64,000 nt of DNA, from assembly GCF_000371965.1 (NCBI RefSeq), contig NZ_AQUO01000001.1, positions 1,496,001 through 1,560,000 on the forward strand. The letters run 5' to 3'. The position numbers and the translations under genes are program-made. Under the pieces are notes generated by a model. It did not search any database. It was not told the DNA's origin and was given only the letters and a program-made list of their open reading frames with translations. Positions 42,777 to 53,295 of this stretch are shown here, one piece after another (positions within the stretch are counted from its first letter, which is position 1; each line of letters begins with the position of its first letter). This DNA is from Paracoccus sp. N5. GTDB lineage: Bacteria > Pseudomonadota > Alphaproteobacteria > Rhodobacterales > Rhodobacteraceae.

Positions 42777-43295
42777 ATGCAAAACAAGGTGAGCGTATCG
42801 GGGGCGGGGGGCGAAAGCCTGCTGTTTCTGACCGACGACCAGCTGCGGCGCGGGATCGAGGCGATGTTCTTCGCCTATCGCGCCTTCACGGCCGATCCCG
42901 ACCTGATCCTGGCCGAGCTGGACTATGGCCGCGCCCATCACCGCGCGATCCATTTCATTAACCGCGAGCCGGGGCTGACGGTGACGGCGCTGCTGGACGT
43001 GCTGGGCGTGACCAAGCAGTCGCTGAACCGGGTGCTGCGCACGCTGATCGAGGACGGGCTGGTCGAAAGCCGCATCGGCCGCCGCGACCGGCGCGAGCGC
43101 CAGCTCTACCTGACCGAGCAGGGCGCGGCGCTGGAACGGCGCCTGACCGAGGCCCAGCGCGCCCGCATGCGCGCCGCCTATCGCGCCGCCGGGCCGCAGG
43201 CGGTGGCGGGCTTTCGCCAGGTGCTCGAGGCGATGATGGACCGCGACACGCTGCGCCAGTATCGCGCGCTGAAAGACCTGCCGGAGACGCCATGA
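42777..43295 (+). CDS. petP: MarR family regulator, PetP-like
   Basis: 172 residues. Winged-helix MarR core: INREPGLTVTALLDVLGVTK then QSLNRVLRTLIEDGLVES and the wing RRDRRERQLYLTEQG. Its pairing with an OmpR-type response regulator through an ATGA overlap is the petP-petR arrangement described in Rhodobacter capsulatus, where the pair is needed for cytochrome bc1 expression. ATG 42777 has GGGGA close upstream; ATG 42759 in frame is an alternative. The gene name follows the context; whether it acts on fbc here is inferred. Confidence 0.82.
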   Translation: MQNKVSVSGAGGESLLFLTDDQLRRGIEAMFFAYRAFTADPDLILAELDYGRAHHRAIHFINREPGLTVTALLDVLGVTKQSLNRVLRTLIEDGLVESRIGRRDRRERQLYLTEQGAALERRLTEAQRARMRAAYRAAGPQAVAGFRQVLEAMMDRDTLRQYRALKDLPETP

Positions 43296-44008
43296 CCCCC
43301 GATCCGCAGCCGGCGGCCCATATCCTGGTCGTCGACGACGACGAACGCATCCGCAGCCTGCTGCGCCGCTTCCTGATGCGCAACGGCTTCCTGGTGACAA
43401 CGGCGCGCGATGCCGCGCAGGCCCGGCGGCTGCTGGGCGGGCTCGACTTCGACCTGATCGTGCTCGACGTGATGATGCCGGGCGAGGACGGCTTCACCCT
43501 GACCCGCGACCTGCGCCAGCGCCTGGCGACGCCGATCCTGCTTTTGACCGCCAAGGGCGAGACCGGCGACCGCATCGAGGGTTTCGAAAGCGGTGCCGAC
43601 GACTATCTGCCCAAGCCCTTCGAGCCGCGCGAACTGCTGCTGCGCATCGCCGCCATCCTGCGCCGCATGCCGACGGCCGAGGCGCGCGGGCCGAAATTCC
43701 TGTCGCTGGGCCCGCTGCGCTATGATGCCGACAAGGGCGAATTGTGGCAGGGCGAGGCGCCGCTGCGCCTGACCGGCACCGAACAGGCGCTGCTGAAGCG
43801 CCTGGCCGATACGCCGCGCCAGCCGGTCAGCCGCGCTGAACTGATCGAAGACCTGGGCCGCAATCCGGTCGAGGAACCCGGCGAGAACTCCGAACGCGCC
43901 ATCGACGTGCAGATCACCCGCCTGCGCCGCAAGATCGAGCCGGACCCGAAAGAGCCGCGCTATCTGCAGACCGTGCGCGGCACGGGATACATGCTGGTGC
44001 CCGACTAG
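43292..44008 (+). CDS. petR: OmpR/PhoB-type response regulator, PetR-like
   Basis: 238 residues. The receiver domain has the acidic pocket in ILVVDDDERIRSLL, phospho-acceptor D59 in FDLIVLDVMMPGEDGF, and the Lys of DDYLPKPFEPREL; the C-terminal winged helix ends VQITRLRRKIEPDPKEPRYL then QTVRGTGYMLVPD. No histidine kinase gene is adjacent, which fits PetR of Rhodobacter. The start overlaps the petP stop (ATGA). It is followed by paired copies of the dispersed element and convergent secA. Confidence 0.88.
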   Translation: MTPDPQPAAHILVVDDDERIRSLLRRFLMRNGFLVTTARDAAQARRLLGGLDFDLIVLDVMMPGEDGFTLTRDLRQRLATPILLLTAKGETGDRIEGFESGADDYLPKPFEPRELLLRIAAILRRMPTAEARGPKFLSLGPLRYDADKGELWQGEAPLRLTGTEQALLKRLADTPRQPVSRAELIEDLGRNPVEEPGENSERAIDVQITRLRRKIEPDPKEPRYLQTVRGTGYMLVPD

Positions 44009-44035
44009 GAACCCCGCGCGGCCTTCGCGGCCGCA

Positions 44036-44060
44036 ATGGGTATTTGGGCAACAGAGAAGG
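44036..44060 (+). repeat. dispersed 3'-UTR element, copy 5
   Basis: ATGGGTATTTGGGCAACAG then AGAAGG, 27 nt after the petR stop, in the petR sense. Left arm of an inverted pair with copy 6. Confidence 0.7.
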
Positions 44061-44080
44061 GCCGAGCGCGGCGCCCCGTG

Positions 44081-44104
44081 CTTCTTCGTTGTTCAAATAC
44101 CCAT
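44081..44104 (-). repeat. dispersed 3'-UTR element, copy 6
   Basis: Minus-strand ATGGGTATTTGAACAACGA then AGAAG, in the secA sense and just past the secA terminator. 20 of 24 positions pair with copy 5, so together they can form a long hairpin between two convergent genes. Confidence 0.7.
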
Positions 44105-44137
44105 GCCGGACGTGCCATCCGCGCGGCGCATGAAAAA

Positions 44138-44153
44138 GGGGCCCGAAGGCCCC
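44138..44153 (-). terminator. intrinsic terminator of secA
   Basis: On the minus strand: GGGGCC, TTCG tetraloop, GGCCCC, TTTTT. It starts 4 bp after the secA stop codon. Confidence 0.88.
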
Positions 44154-44157
44154 CAGG

Positions 44158-46863
<2,706 letters not shown>

Positions 46864-47070
46864 GTGAGCCTTCAAAATCGCGTATCTGGGGGTGCGCGGG
46901 ACGTTCCGCCTACTTGCCGCCACCATTCGCCTTGCCCTATCACTTGGGCCGGAAAAAGGCGACGGGCGCGCATTTTCGGTTGGGCCGGATGTATGCGCCG
47001 GGCGCTTGAGTGTCAATGTTTTCGCCCGTTCACCTGTGCGTGGACGCGCGCTCCCACGAAAGGGAAAACC

Positions 47071-47910
47071 ATGCTCCGACCGCTTCTTGCCGCGACCGCC
47101 CTGAGCTCTGTCCTGCTGGGCGGATTGCCCGCGTCGGCGCAGGATGCCGATACCGTCGTCGCCACGGTCAATGGCGAGACGATCACCCTGGGCCAGATGA
47201 TCGCCATGCGCCAGGGGCTGGACGCGCATACCACGCAGGGCCTGCCGGATACGGCGCTGTGGGATCTGATGCTGGATCAGATGGTGCGCCAGACCGCCGT
47301 CGCGCAACAGGCCGAGCCGCTGAGCAAGCGCAACCAGGCCGCCATCGAGATCGAGAAGCGCGCCTATCTGGCCGGCGCCGTGCTGGAAAAGGTCGCGAGC
47401 GCCGAGCCGACCGAGGCCGAGCTGAAAGCCGCCTATGACCAGGCCTTCGGCGGCCAGACCGAGCCCAAGACCGAATACAATGCCGCCCATATCCTGGTGA
47501 AGACCAAGGAAGAGGCCGAGGCCATCGCCAAAGAGATCGCCGACGGCGGCGATTTCGGCAAGCTGGCCGAGGAAAAATCGACCGACAATTCCGGCCCGAA
47601 CAAGGGCGACCTGGGCTGGTTCCAGCCCGAGCAGATGGTCGCGCCCTTTGCCGAGGCGGTGAAGGCGCTGAAGAAGGGCGAGGTTTCCGCCCCGGTCGAG
47701 ACGCAGTTCGGCTGGCATGTCATCAAGCTGGTCGACTCGCGCGAGGTGACGCCGCCCAGCTTCGACGAGGTCAAGGAGCAGCTGGCCGTGCAGGTGCGCC
47801 GCGACAAGGTCCAGGCCGCCATCGAGAAGCGCGTGGCCGATTCCAAGATCGAAAAGACCGAGGGGCTGGCCCCCGACCTGCTGAACAAGACCGACCTGCT
47901 GGGAGAGTGA
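47071..47910 (+). CDS. periplasmic parvulin-type peptidylprolyl isomerase
   Basis: 279 residues. ATG 47071 has AAGGG 6 nt upstream and starts a signal peptide (MLRPLLAATALSSVLLGGLP, cleavage after ASA). The SurA/PrsA-like N-terminal helical region (ATVNGETITLGQMIAMRQGL) precedes the parvulin domain: EYNAAHILVKTKEEAEAIAK, GGDFGKLAEEKSTDNSGPNK, GDLGWFQPEQMVAPFAEAV, APVETQFGWHVIKLVD. It folds exported or outer-membrane proteins. 3 bp separate it from argJ, so they are co-transcribed, as in other Rhodobacteraceae. Confidence 0.93.
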   Translation: MLRPLLAATALSSVLLGGLPASAQDADTVVATVNGETITLGQMIAMRQGLDAHTTQGLPDTALWDLMLDQMVRQTAVAQQAEPLSKRNQAAIEIEKRAYLAGAVLEKVASAEPTEAELKAAYDQAFGGQTEPKTEYNAAHILVKTKEEAEAIAKEIADGGDFGKLAEEKSTDNSGPNKGDLGWFQPEQMVAPFAEAVKALKKGEVSAPVETQFGWHVIKLVDSREVTPPSFDEVKEQLAVQVRRDKVQAAIEKRVADSKIEKTEGLAPDLLNKTDLLGE

Positions 47911-47913
47911 GCG

Positions 47914-49323
47914 ATGGCCAAGGCCCTGGACAAGAAGCCCAAGCTTTCGGATGCCGACAAGCTGAAGTCACTGGAGAAGAAGCTGAAAAAGCTGAAATCC
48001 GCCTTCAAGCAGGCCGCGGCCAGCGTCGAGTCGCGCGTCGAAAAGGGCGCCGAGGCGGCTGTGGCGGCGGTGACCAAGCCCAAGAACCCGGTCTCGCCCT
48101 TGGCGCCGGCCGGCTTTCCCGAGCTGCCGGTGGTCGCGGGGGTGGAATTCGCCTCGGCCGCGGCGGGGGTGAAATACAAGGGCCGCACCGATGTCATGCT
48201 GGTGCGGCTGGCGCCGGGCACCGCCATCGCGGGCGCCTTCACCCGCTCCTCGACCCGGGCGGCCTGCGTGCTGGATTGCCAGGCAAAGCTTGCCGGTCCG
48301 CAGGATGACCAACAGGGCGCGGCGATCATCGTGAACTCGGGCAATGCCAATGCCTTCACCGGCCGGAACGGCCAGGAGGCGGTGGACAAGGTCACCGGCG
48401 GCGTGGCCGAGGCGCTGGAGATCCCGCGCGAGCGGGTGTTTTCCTCTTCGACCGGGGTGATCGGCGAGCCGCTGCCGGCCGAACGCATCACCGCCGTGAT
48501 CGGCGAGTTGAAGGCGGCGCTGGACGCGGGCGGCGCGGCGGCGGCAGCGCGGGCCATCATGACCACCGACACTTTCCCCAAGGGTGCTGCGGTCAGCTTC
48601 CAGGGCGACGGCGGCACGATCAATGTCGTCGGCATCGCCAAGGGCTCGGGCATGATCGCGCCCGACATGGCGACGATGCTGGTCTATATCTTCACCGACG
48701 CCAGGATCGCGCCCGCGGCACTGCAGAAGATGCTGTCGGCACGCATGGACCGGACCTTCAACGCCATCACCGTGGACAGCGACACCTCGACCTCGGACGC
48801 GCTGATCCTGGCCGCGACAGGCAAGTCGCCGGCGGCGCCGCTGAGCGACCTGCGCGCGGCGCCCGCGCGGGCCTTTGGCCGGGCGCTGGACCAGGTGATG
48901 CTGGACCTGGCGCAGCAGGTGGTCCGGGACGGCGAGGGCGCGACGAAATTCGTCGAGGTGCGGGTGACAGGCGCCGCGGATGACGCCGACGCGCATCGCG
49001 TCGCCATGGCCATTGCCAATTCGCCGCTGGTCAAGACCGCCATCGCCGGCGAGGACGCCAACTGGGGCCGCGTGGTCATGGCCGTCGGCAAGTCCGGCGC
49101 CCAGGCCGACCGCGACCGGCTGACCATCCGCTTCGGCGACATGGTGCTGGCCGAGAACGGCTGGCGCGCGCCCAGCTATGACGAGGCCGCGGCCAGCGCC
49201 TATATGAAGCGCGACAGCCTGATGCTGGGCGTCGACCTGGGCTTGGGCAGGGGCAAGCGCACGGTCTGGACCTGCGACCTGACGCATCGCTACATCGACA
49301 TCAACGCCGATTACCGCTCATGA
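47914..49323 (+). CDS. argJ: bifunctional ornithine acetyltransferase / N-acetylglutamate synthase with Lys-rich N-terminal extension
   Basis: Arginine synthesis enzyme that recycles the acetyl group from N-acetylornithine to glutamate. The core begins near SPLAPAGFPELPVVAGVEFA; self-cleavage occurs before Thr254 in IAPDMATMLVYIFTDA. Other family segments: AIIVNSGNANAFTG, FSSSTGVIGEPLP, IMTTDTFPKG, FNAITVDSDTSTSDAL, GEDANWGRVVMAVGKSG and the C-terminal IDINADYRS. The total of 469 residues exceeds the usual ~410 because of a 58-residue N-terminal extension holding 15 lysines and predicted to be helical; no in-frame start lies close to the core, and GGGAGAG precedes ATG 47914. The stop overlaps mutT (ATGA). 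Confidence 0.94.
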   Translation: MAKALDKKPKLSDADKLKSLEKKLKKLKSAFKQAAASVESRVEKGAEAAVAAVTKPKNPVSPLAPAGFPELPVVAGVEFASAAAGVKYKGRTDVMLVRLAPGTAIAGAFTRSSTRAACVLDCQAKLAGPQDDQQGAAIIVNSGNANAFTGRNGQEAVDKVTGGVAEALEIPRERVFSSSTGVIGEPLPAERITAVIGELKAALDAGGAAAAARAIMTTDTFPKGAAVSFQGDGGTINVVGIAKGSGMIAPDMATMLVYIFTDARIAPAALQKMLSARMDRTFNAITVDSDTSTSDALILAATGKSPAAPLSDLRAAPARAFGRALDQVMLDLAQQVVRDGEGATKFVEVRVTGAADDADAHRVAMAIANSPLVKTAIAGEDANWGRVVMAVGKSGAQADRDRLTIRFGDMVLAENGWRAPSYDEAAASAYMKRDSLMLGVDLGLGRGKRTVWTCDLTHRYIDINADYRS

Positions 49324-49718
49324 AGATCATCCTTGTCGCGGCCGTGGCGTTGATCGACGCCGACGGCCGCGTGCTGCTGGCGCAGCGCCCCGAGGGCAAG
49401 ACCCTCGCGGGCCTGTGGGAATTCCCCGGCGGCAAGGTCGAGCCGGGCGAAACCCCCGAGACGGCGCTGATCCGCGAGCTGCACGAGGAACTGGGCATCG
49501 ACACCTGGCAATCCTGCCTGGCGCCGCTGACCTTCGCCAGCCACAGCTACGAGGATTTCCACCTGCTGATGCCGCTTTACGCCTGCCGGCGCTGGCAGGG
49601 CGTGCCGATCCCGCGCGAAGGGCAGGTGCTGGCCTGGTCCCGCGCCGCCGACCTGAGCCAATATCCGATGCCGCCGGCGGATGTGCCGCTGATCCCGATC
49701 CTGCGCGACTGGCTCTAG
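49320..49718 (+). CDS. mutT: 8-oxo-dGTP diphosphatase, MutT-type Nudix hydrolase
   Basis: 132 residues. The complete Nudix box GX5EX7REUXEEXGU is present from G38 to I60 (GGKVEPGETPETAL then IRELHEELGI). The chain resembles MutT: VAAVALIDADGRVLLAQRP, LAGLWEFPGG and the C-terminal YPMPPADVPLIPIL. It removes oxidised guanine nucleotides. The start overlaps the argJ stop by 4 bases. It is followed by the AT-rich promoter of a tiny ORF. Confidence 0.93.
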   Translation: MKIILVAAVALIDADGRVLLAQRPEGKTLAGLWEFPGGKVEPGETPETALIRELHEELGIDTWQSCLAPLTFASHSYEDFHLLMPLYACRRWQGVPIPREGQVLAWSRAADLSQYPMPPADVPLIPILRDWL

Positions 49719-49739
49719 CCGTCGCGAACCGTCACCTCG

Positions 49740-49778
49740 TTACCACGCCTCAGAAATTAGCCGTATTATTGGACAATA
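49740..49778 (+). promoter_or_regulatory. AT-rich promoter of the 43-residue ORF, with overlapping inverted repeat
   Basis: TTACCA (49740-49745), 18-bp spacer, TATTAT (49764-49769). TATTG GA CAATA (49767-49778) is an inverted repeat straddling the -10 and could be an operator. The surrounding 49750-49820 is clearly AT-rich against the GC-rich background. Confidence 0.5.
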
Positions 49779-49841
49779 TTAATTAACTTTTCACAGTTTT
49801 GTGGCAATTCTGAAATCCTGAGGAGAAGGAGGAACGAGGAC

Positions 49842-49973
49842 ATGATTCGCACGATCACGATCGGCAGCTGCATTTCTGTCCAAGGCGTCTTCGAGCGCCA
49901 GCAGGCCAACGGAAACATCGTCGTCCGCGTGGGAAGCAAGACCTACGAGGGCAAGCCGGTCGGCCTGGCCTGA
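49842..49973 (+). CDS. conserved-looking 43-residue small protein
   Basis: Starts MIRTITIGSCISVQGVFERQ and ends VGSKTYEGKPVGLA. Beta-strand-like, no TM, no signal peptide. Support: a run of strong ribosome-site sequence (AAGGAGGAACGAGG) before ATG 49842, a promoter-like AT-rich island upstream and a strong terminator 28 bp downstream, so it is a self-contained monocistronic gene. I do not recognise a named family; the alternation of hydrophobic residues (VQGVF, NIVVRVG, KPVGL) suggests a small beta-barrel or SH3-like fold, which is only an inference. Confidence 0.72.
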   Translation: MIRTITIGSCISVQGVFERQQANGNIVVRVGSKTYEGKPVGLA

Positions 49974-50001
49974 AAGTAACAGAAAATGTGCCCAGTAAAC
50001 T

Positions 50002-50028
50002 GACGGGGTCCCGGATCGGGGCCCCGTC
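50002..50028 (+). terminator. terminator of the 43-residue ORF
   Basis: GACGGGGTCCC, GGATC loop, GGGGCCCCGTC: 11-bp stem with one G-T pair, then TATCGTTT. Confidence 0.8.
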
Positions 50029-50057
50029 TATCGTTTCGGCGAACCGCGGACGCAAAA

Positions 50058-50078
50058 GGGCGGGTCGATGACCCGCCC
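50058..50078 (-). terminator. terminator of the rimP-nusA-infB operon
   Basis: GGGCGGGTC, 3-nt loop, GACCCGCCC; followed by TTTT on the minus strand, 27 bp after the infB stop. Confidence 0.85.
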
Positions 50079-50105
50079 CTTTCCAGATCGCCGCGCGGGC
50101 AGAAG

Positions 50106-52652
50106 TCACAGCTGGCGCTGCACTTCCTCGCGCTCGAAGATCTCGATGACGTCGCCCTTGCGGATGTCGTCGTAATTCTCGAAGGCCATGCCGCATTCCT
50201 GGCCGGATTGCACTTCCTTGACCTCGTCCTTGAAGCGCTTCAGCGTCTTCAGCGTGCCTTCGTGGATCACCACGTTGTCGCGCAGCAGGCGCACGCCGGC
50301 CGAGCGCCGGGCTACGCCCTCGGTCACCAGACAGCCGGCGACATTGCCGACGCCGGTGACGCGGAAGACTTCGCGGATCTCGGCATAGCCGATGAAGTTC
50401 TCGCGCACCTCGGCCGACAGCAGGCCCGAGGCCGCCGCCTTGATGTCATCCACCAGGTCGTAGATGATCGAGTAATAGCGGATCTCGACGCCCTTCTGGT
50501 TGGCGGCGTTCCGCGCCGGGGCATTGGCCCGGACGTTGAAGCCGATGACCGGCGCCTGCGACGCCTCGGCCAGGCCGATGTCCGATTCGGTGATCGCGCC
50601 GACGCCGTAATGCAGCACGCGCACGCGCACCTCGTCGTTGCCGATCTTTTCCAGCGCCTGGACGATCGCCTCGGCCGAGCCCTGCACGTCGGCCTTCACC
50701 ACCACCGGCAGTTCGGCGACATTCTCGTCGGCCTTGGCCTTGGCCAGCATCTGGTCCAGCGTGATCGCGGCACCGGCGGCGGCGCGCTTGTCCTTGGCGG
50801 CCTGCTCGCGGTAATCCGCGATCTCGCGCGCCTGCGCCTCGGTCGAGACCACGTTCAGCACGTCGCCGGCTTCGGGCGTGCCGTTCAGGCCCAGCACCTC
50901 GACCGGAACCGAAGGACCGGCCTCGTCGACGCGGTCGCCCTTGTCGTTGATCAGCGCGCGGACCTTGCCCCACTGTTCGCCGACGACGAAGATGTCGCCG
51001 CGCTTCAGCGTGCCGTTCTGCACCAGCACGGTCGCGACCGGGCCGCGGCCGACGTCCAGCTGCGCCTCGATCACCGCGCCTTGCGCCGGGCGGTCGGGGT
51101 TGGCCTTCAGCTCCAGGATCTCGGCCTGCAGCGCGATGGCTTCCAGCAGCTGGTCGAGGCCCTGGCCGGTCTTGGCCGAAACCTCGACGTCCTGCACGTC
51201 GCCCGACATGGCCTCGACGACCACCTCGTGCTGCAGCAGGGCCGTGCGGACCTTCTGCGGGTCGGCGGCCGGCTTGTCGATCTTGTTGATCGCCACGATC
51301 ATCGGCACCTTCGCCGCTTTCGCGTGGTTGATCGCCTCGACCGTCTGCGGCATCACGGCGTCATCCGCCGCCACCACCAGCACGACGATGTCCGTCACCT
51401 GCGCGCCACGGGCCCGCATCGAGGTGAAGGCCGCGTGGCCAGGCGTGTCGAGGAAGGTCAGCAGCGCCCCGTTCGAGGCCTTCACCTGATAGGCGCCGAT
51501 GTGCTGGGTGATGCCGCCGGCCTCGCCCGCCACGACATTGGCGTGACGGATCGCGTCCAGAAGCGAGGTCTTGCCGTGGTCGACATGGCCCATGATGGTG
51601 ATGATCGGGGCGCGCGGCTTCAGATCCTCGGGCTTGTCCTCGACCTGGTCGATGACCTGCTCGACGTCGGCATCCGAGACGCGGACGGCGCGGTGGCCGA
51701 ATTCGTCGATCACCAGCTCGGCGGTGTCGGCATCGACGGCCTGGTTCGCGGTGACCATCAGGCCCATGCGCATCAGCGACTTGATGACGTCGGGCGTGCG
51801 CTCGGCCATCCGGTTCGCCAGTTCCGAGACCAGGATGGTCTCGGGCAGCTGCACGTCGCGCACCTGCTTTTCAGCGCGCTGGCTGCCGCCCATGGCCTTC
51901 TGCCGGGCTTTTTCCTGCTTGCGCTTCATCGCGGCCAGCGACCGCTGGCGGCCGCCTTCGCCGTCCATGGCCTGGCTCAGCGACAGCTTGCCGGTGCGGC
52001 GGTTGTCGTCGGCCTTCTTGCGGCTGTCGCGGTCGTCGGCCGGGCCACGGTTGTCGCGGTCGCGGTCGGTCCGGCGCGGCGCGGCGGCGCTGACGCCCTT
52101 GGTCTCGGCGCGTGCGGCCGCGGCCTCGGCGGCGGCCCGGTCGGCGGGCGCGGCGGGGCGGGCATCGGCCTTGGGCTTGGCGATCTCGGCCTTCTTCTTC
52201 TCGCGCAGCTCGGCTTCGCGGGCGCGGCGCTCGTCTTCCTCGGCCTTCAGGCGCAGGGCTTCCTCGCGTTCGCGTTCCTCGCGCTCCTTGGCTTCCAGCT
52301 CAAGACGGCGACGCTCGCGTTCTTCCTCGCGGGCCTTTTCATCCGCGACGCGTTGCGCGGCTTCCTCGACCTCGCGGGCCTTGGCGGCACGCAGGGCGGC
52401 CATGCGCCGCTCCATTTCCGCATCCGAGATCCCGGCCGGGCGCTTCGACGGGTCGCCCGACACGGCCGAAGGCGAACCCGAGCGCGCACCGCCCGACGCC
52501 GCGCCGGGCTTGGCCGGCACGATGACGCGCTTGCGCTTGACCTCGACCGCGACATTATGGGTCCGGCCGTGGCTGAAGCTTTGCTTCACCTGGCCCGAAC
52601 GACCAGTGCCGCCACCAAGACCCAGGGGTTTCTTTCCGTCAGTATCGCTCAT
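50106..52652 (-). CDS. infB: translation initiation factor IF-2
   Basis: 848 residues. GTPase that brings initiator tRNA to the ribosome. A long charged N-terminal region (Lys/Arg/Glu coiled-coil, about residues 75-260), then G1 GHVDHGKT at 355-362, G3 DTPGHAAF, G4 NKID, and C-terminal domains with GQECGMAFENYDDIRKGDVI. ATG 52652 is chosen; an in-frame start at 52694 would run into the ylxR-like gene. It lies 7 bp downstream of that gene in the conserved order rimP-nusA-ylxR-infB. Confidence 0.97.
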   Translation of the reverse strand: MSDTDGKKPLGLGGGTGRSGQVKQSFSHGRTHNVAVEVKRKRVIVPAKPGAASGGARSGSPSAVSGDPSKRPAGISDAEMERRMAALRAAKAREVEEAAQRVADEKAREEERERRRLELEAKEREEREREEALRLKAEEDERRAREAELREKKKAEIAKPKADARPAAPADRAAAEAAAARAETKGVSAAAPRRTDRDRDNRGPADDRDSRKKADDNRRTGKLSLSQAMDGEGGRQRSLAAMKRKQEKARQKAMGGSQRAEKQVRDVQLPETILVSELANRMAERTPDVIKSLMRMGLMVTANQAVDADTAELVIDEFGHRAVRVSDADVEQVIDQVEDKPEDLKPRAPIITIMGHVDHGKTSLLDAIRHANVVAGEAGGITQHIGAYQVKASNGALLTFLDTPGHAAFTSMRARGAQVTDIVVLVVAADDAVMPQTVEAINHAKAAKVPMIVAINKIDKPAADPQKVRTALLQHEVVVEAMSGDVQDVEVSAKTGQGLDQLLEAIALQAEILELKANPDRPAQGAVIEAQLDVGRGPVATVLVQNGTLKRGDIFVVGEQWGKVRALINDKGDRVDEAGPSVPVEVLGLNGTPEAGDVLNVVSTEAQAREIADYREQAAKDKRAAAGAAITLDQMLAKAKADENVAELPVVVKADVQGSAEAIVQALEKIGNDEVRVRVLHYGVGAITESDIGLAEASQAPVIGFNVRANAPARNAANQKGVEIRYYSIIYDLVDDIKAAASGLLSAEVRENFIGYAEIREVFRVTGVGNVAGCLVTEGVARRSAGVRLLRDNVVIHEGTLKTLKRFKDEVKEVQSGQECGMAFENYDDIRKGDVIEIFEREEVQRQL

Positions 52653-52659
52653 CCGATCT

Positions 52660-53280
52660 TCATTCCTTCCCGGCGGCCGAAGCGCCACCGTCATGCCCGC
52701 GCAGACCCGTCAGTCTGCTCGCGTCCCTGATCAATTTTTCGGTCAGGCCCCCCGGCGCAAGCGCGCTGTGTATGACATGATCGCGCCCAAAGGACAAACC
52801 CAATTCTGCTGCAGTCATGCAGCCGAACCAGCGTCCGCCGGGCGGCGTCCACAGCTTTCCCTTGCCCCGGTCCGACCCGTCGCTGGCCTGCAGAAGCACC
52901 TTTGCCCTGCCGCCGGCCAGCCAGTCCTTGACCTTCTCGAATCCCGCCACCGCGAGCCCGGCCTTTCGGGCCAGGGACAGCGTGTCGGTCACCCGTTTCG
53001 CCAGCCCCGCCTCGATCATCGCCAGAAGCTCGGGCGGCACCGTCACGCGCGCCTTGGCGCCGCGCGAAAACAAGCCCTTGGCAGCCGCCTTGTCCAGCGC
53101 CTGCCGGTCGGCCACGACCCAGAAGCCGCGCCCCGGCAGCTTTTCCGCCAGGTCCGGCACGACCGCGTCATCGGGGCCCGCGACAAAGCGGATGAGCCCA
53201 GCCTTCGGCTGGACTTCGCCCGTGACGATGCAGCGCCGTTCGGGCGTCTCGCGGTCCTTGATACGGCCCCCGCGTGTCAT
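52660..53280 (-). CDS. YlxR (DUF448) RNA-binding protein with L7Ae-like C-terminus
   Basis: 206 residues. The N-terminal YlxR domain has RRCIVTGEVQPKAGLIRFVA and the GRGFWVVADRQALDKA segment; the C-terminal half (AKRVTDTLSLARKAGLAVAG; GGRAKVLLQASDGSDRG) looks like an L7Ae/L30e fold. Alphaproteobacteria often carry this two-domain form between nusA and infB. It probably binds rRNA or acts with NusA; the exact role is not settled. 15 bp after nusA and 7 bp before infB. Confidence 0.9.
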   Translation of the reverse strand: MTRGGRIKDRETPERRCIVTGEVQPKAGLIRFVAGPDDAVVPDLAEKLPGRGFWVVADRQALDKAAAKGLFSRGAKARVTVPPELLAMIEAGLAKRVTDTLSLARKAGLAVAGFEKVKDWLAGGRAKVLLQASDGSDRGKGKLWTPPGGRWFGCMTAAELGLSFGRDHVIHSALAPGGLTEKLIRDASRLTGLRGHDGGASAAGKE

Positions 53281-53295
53281 CAGCCTCCCGGGGCG

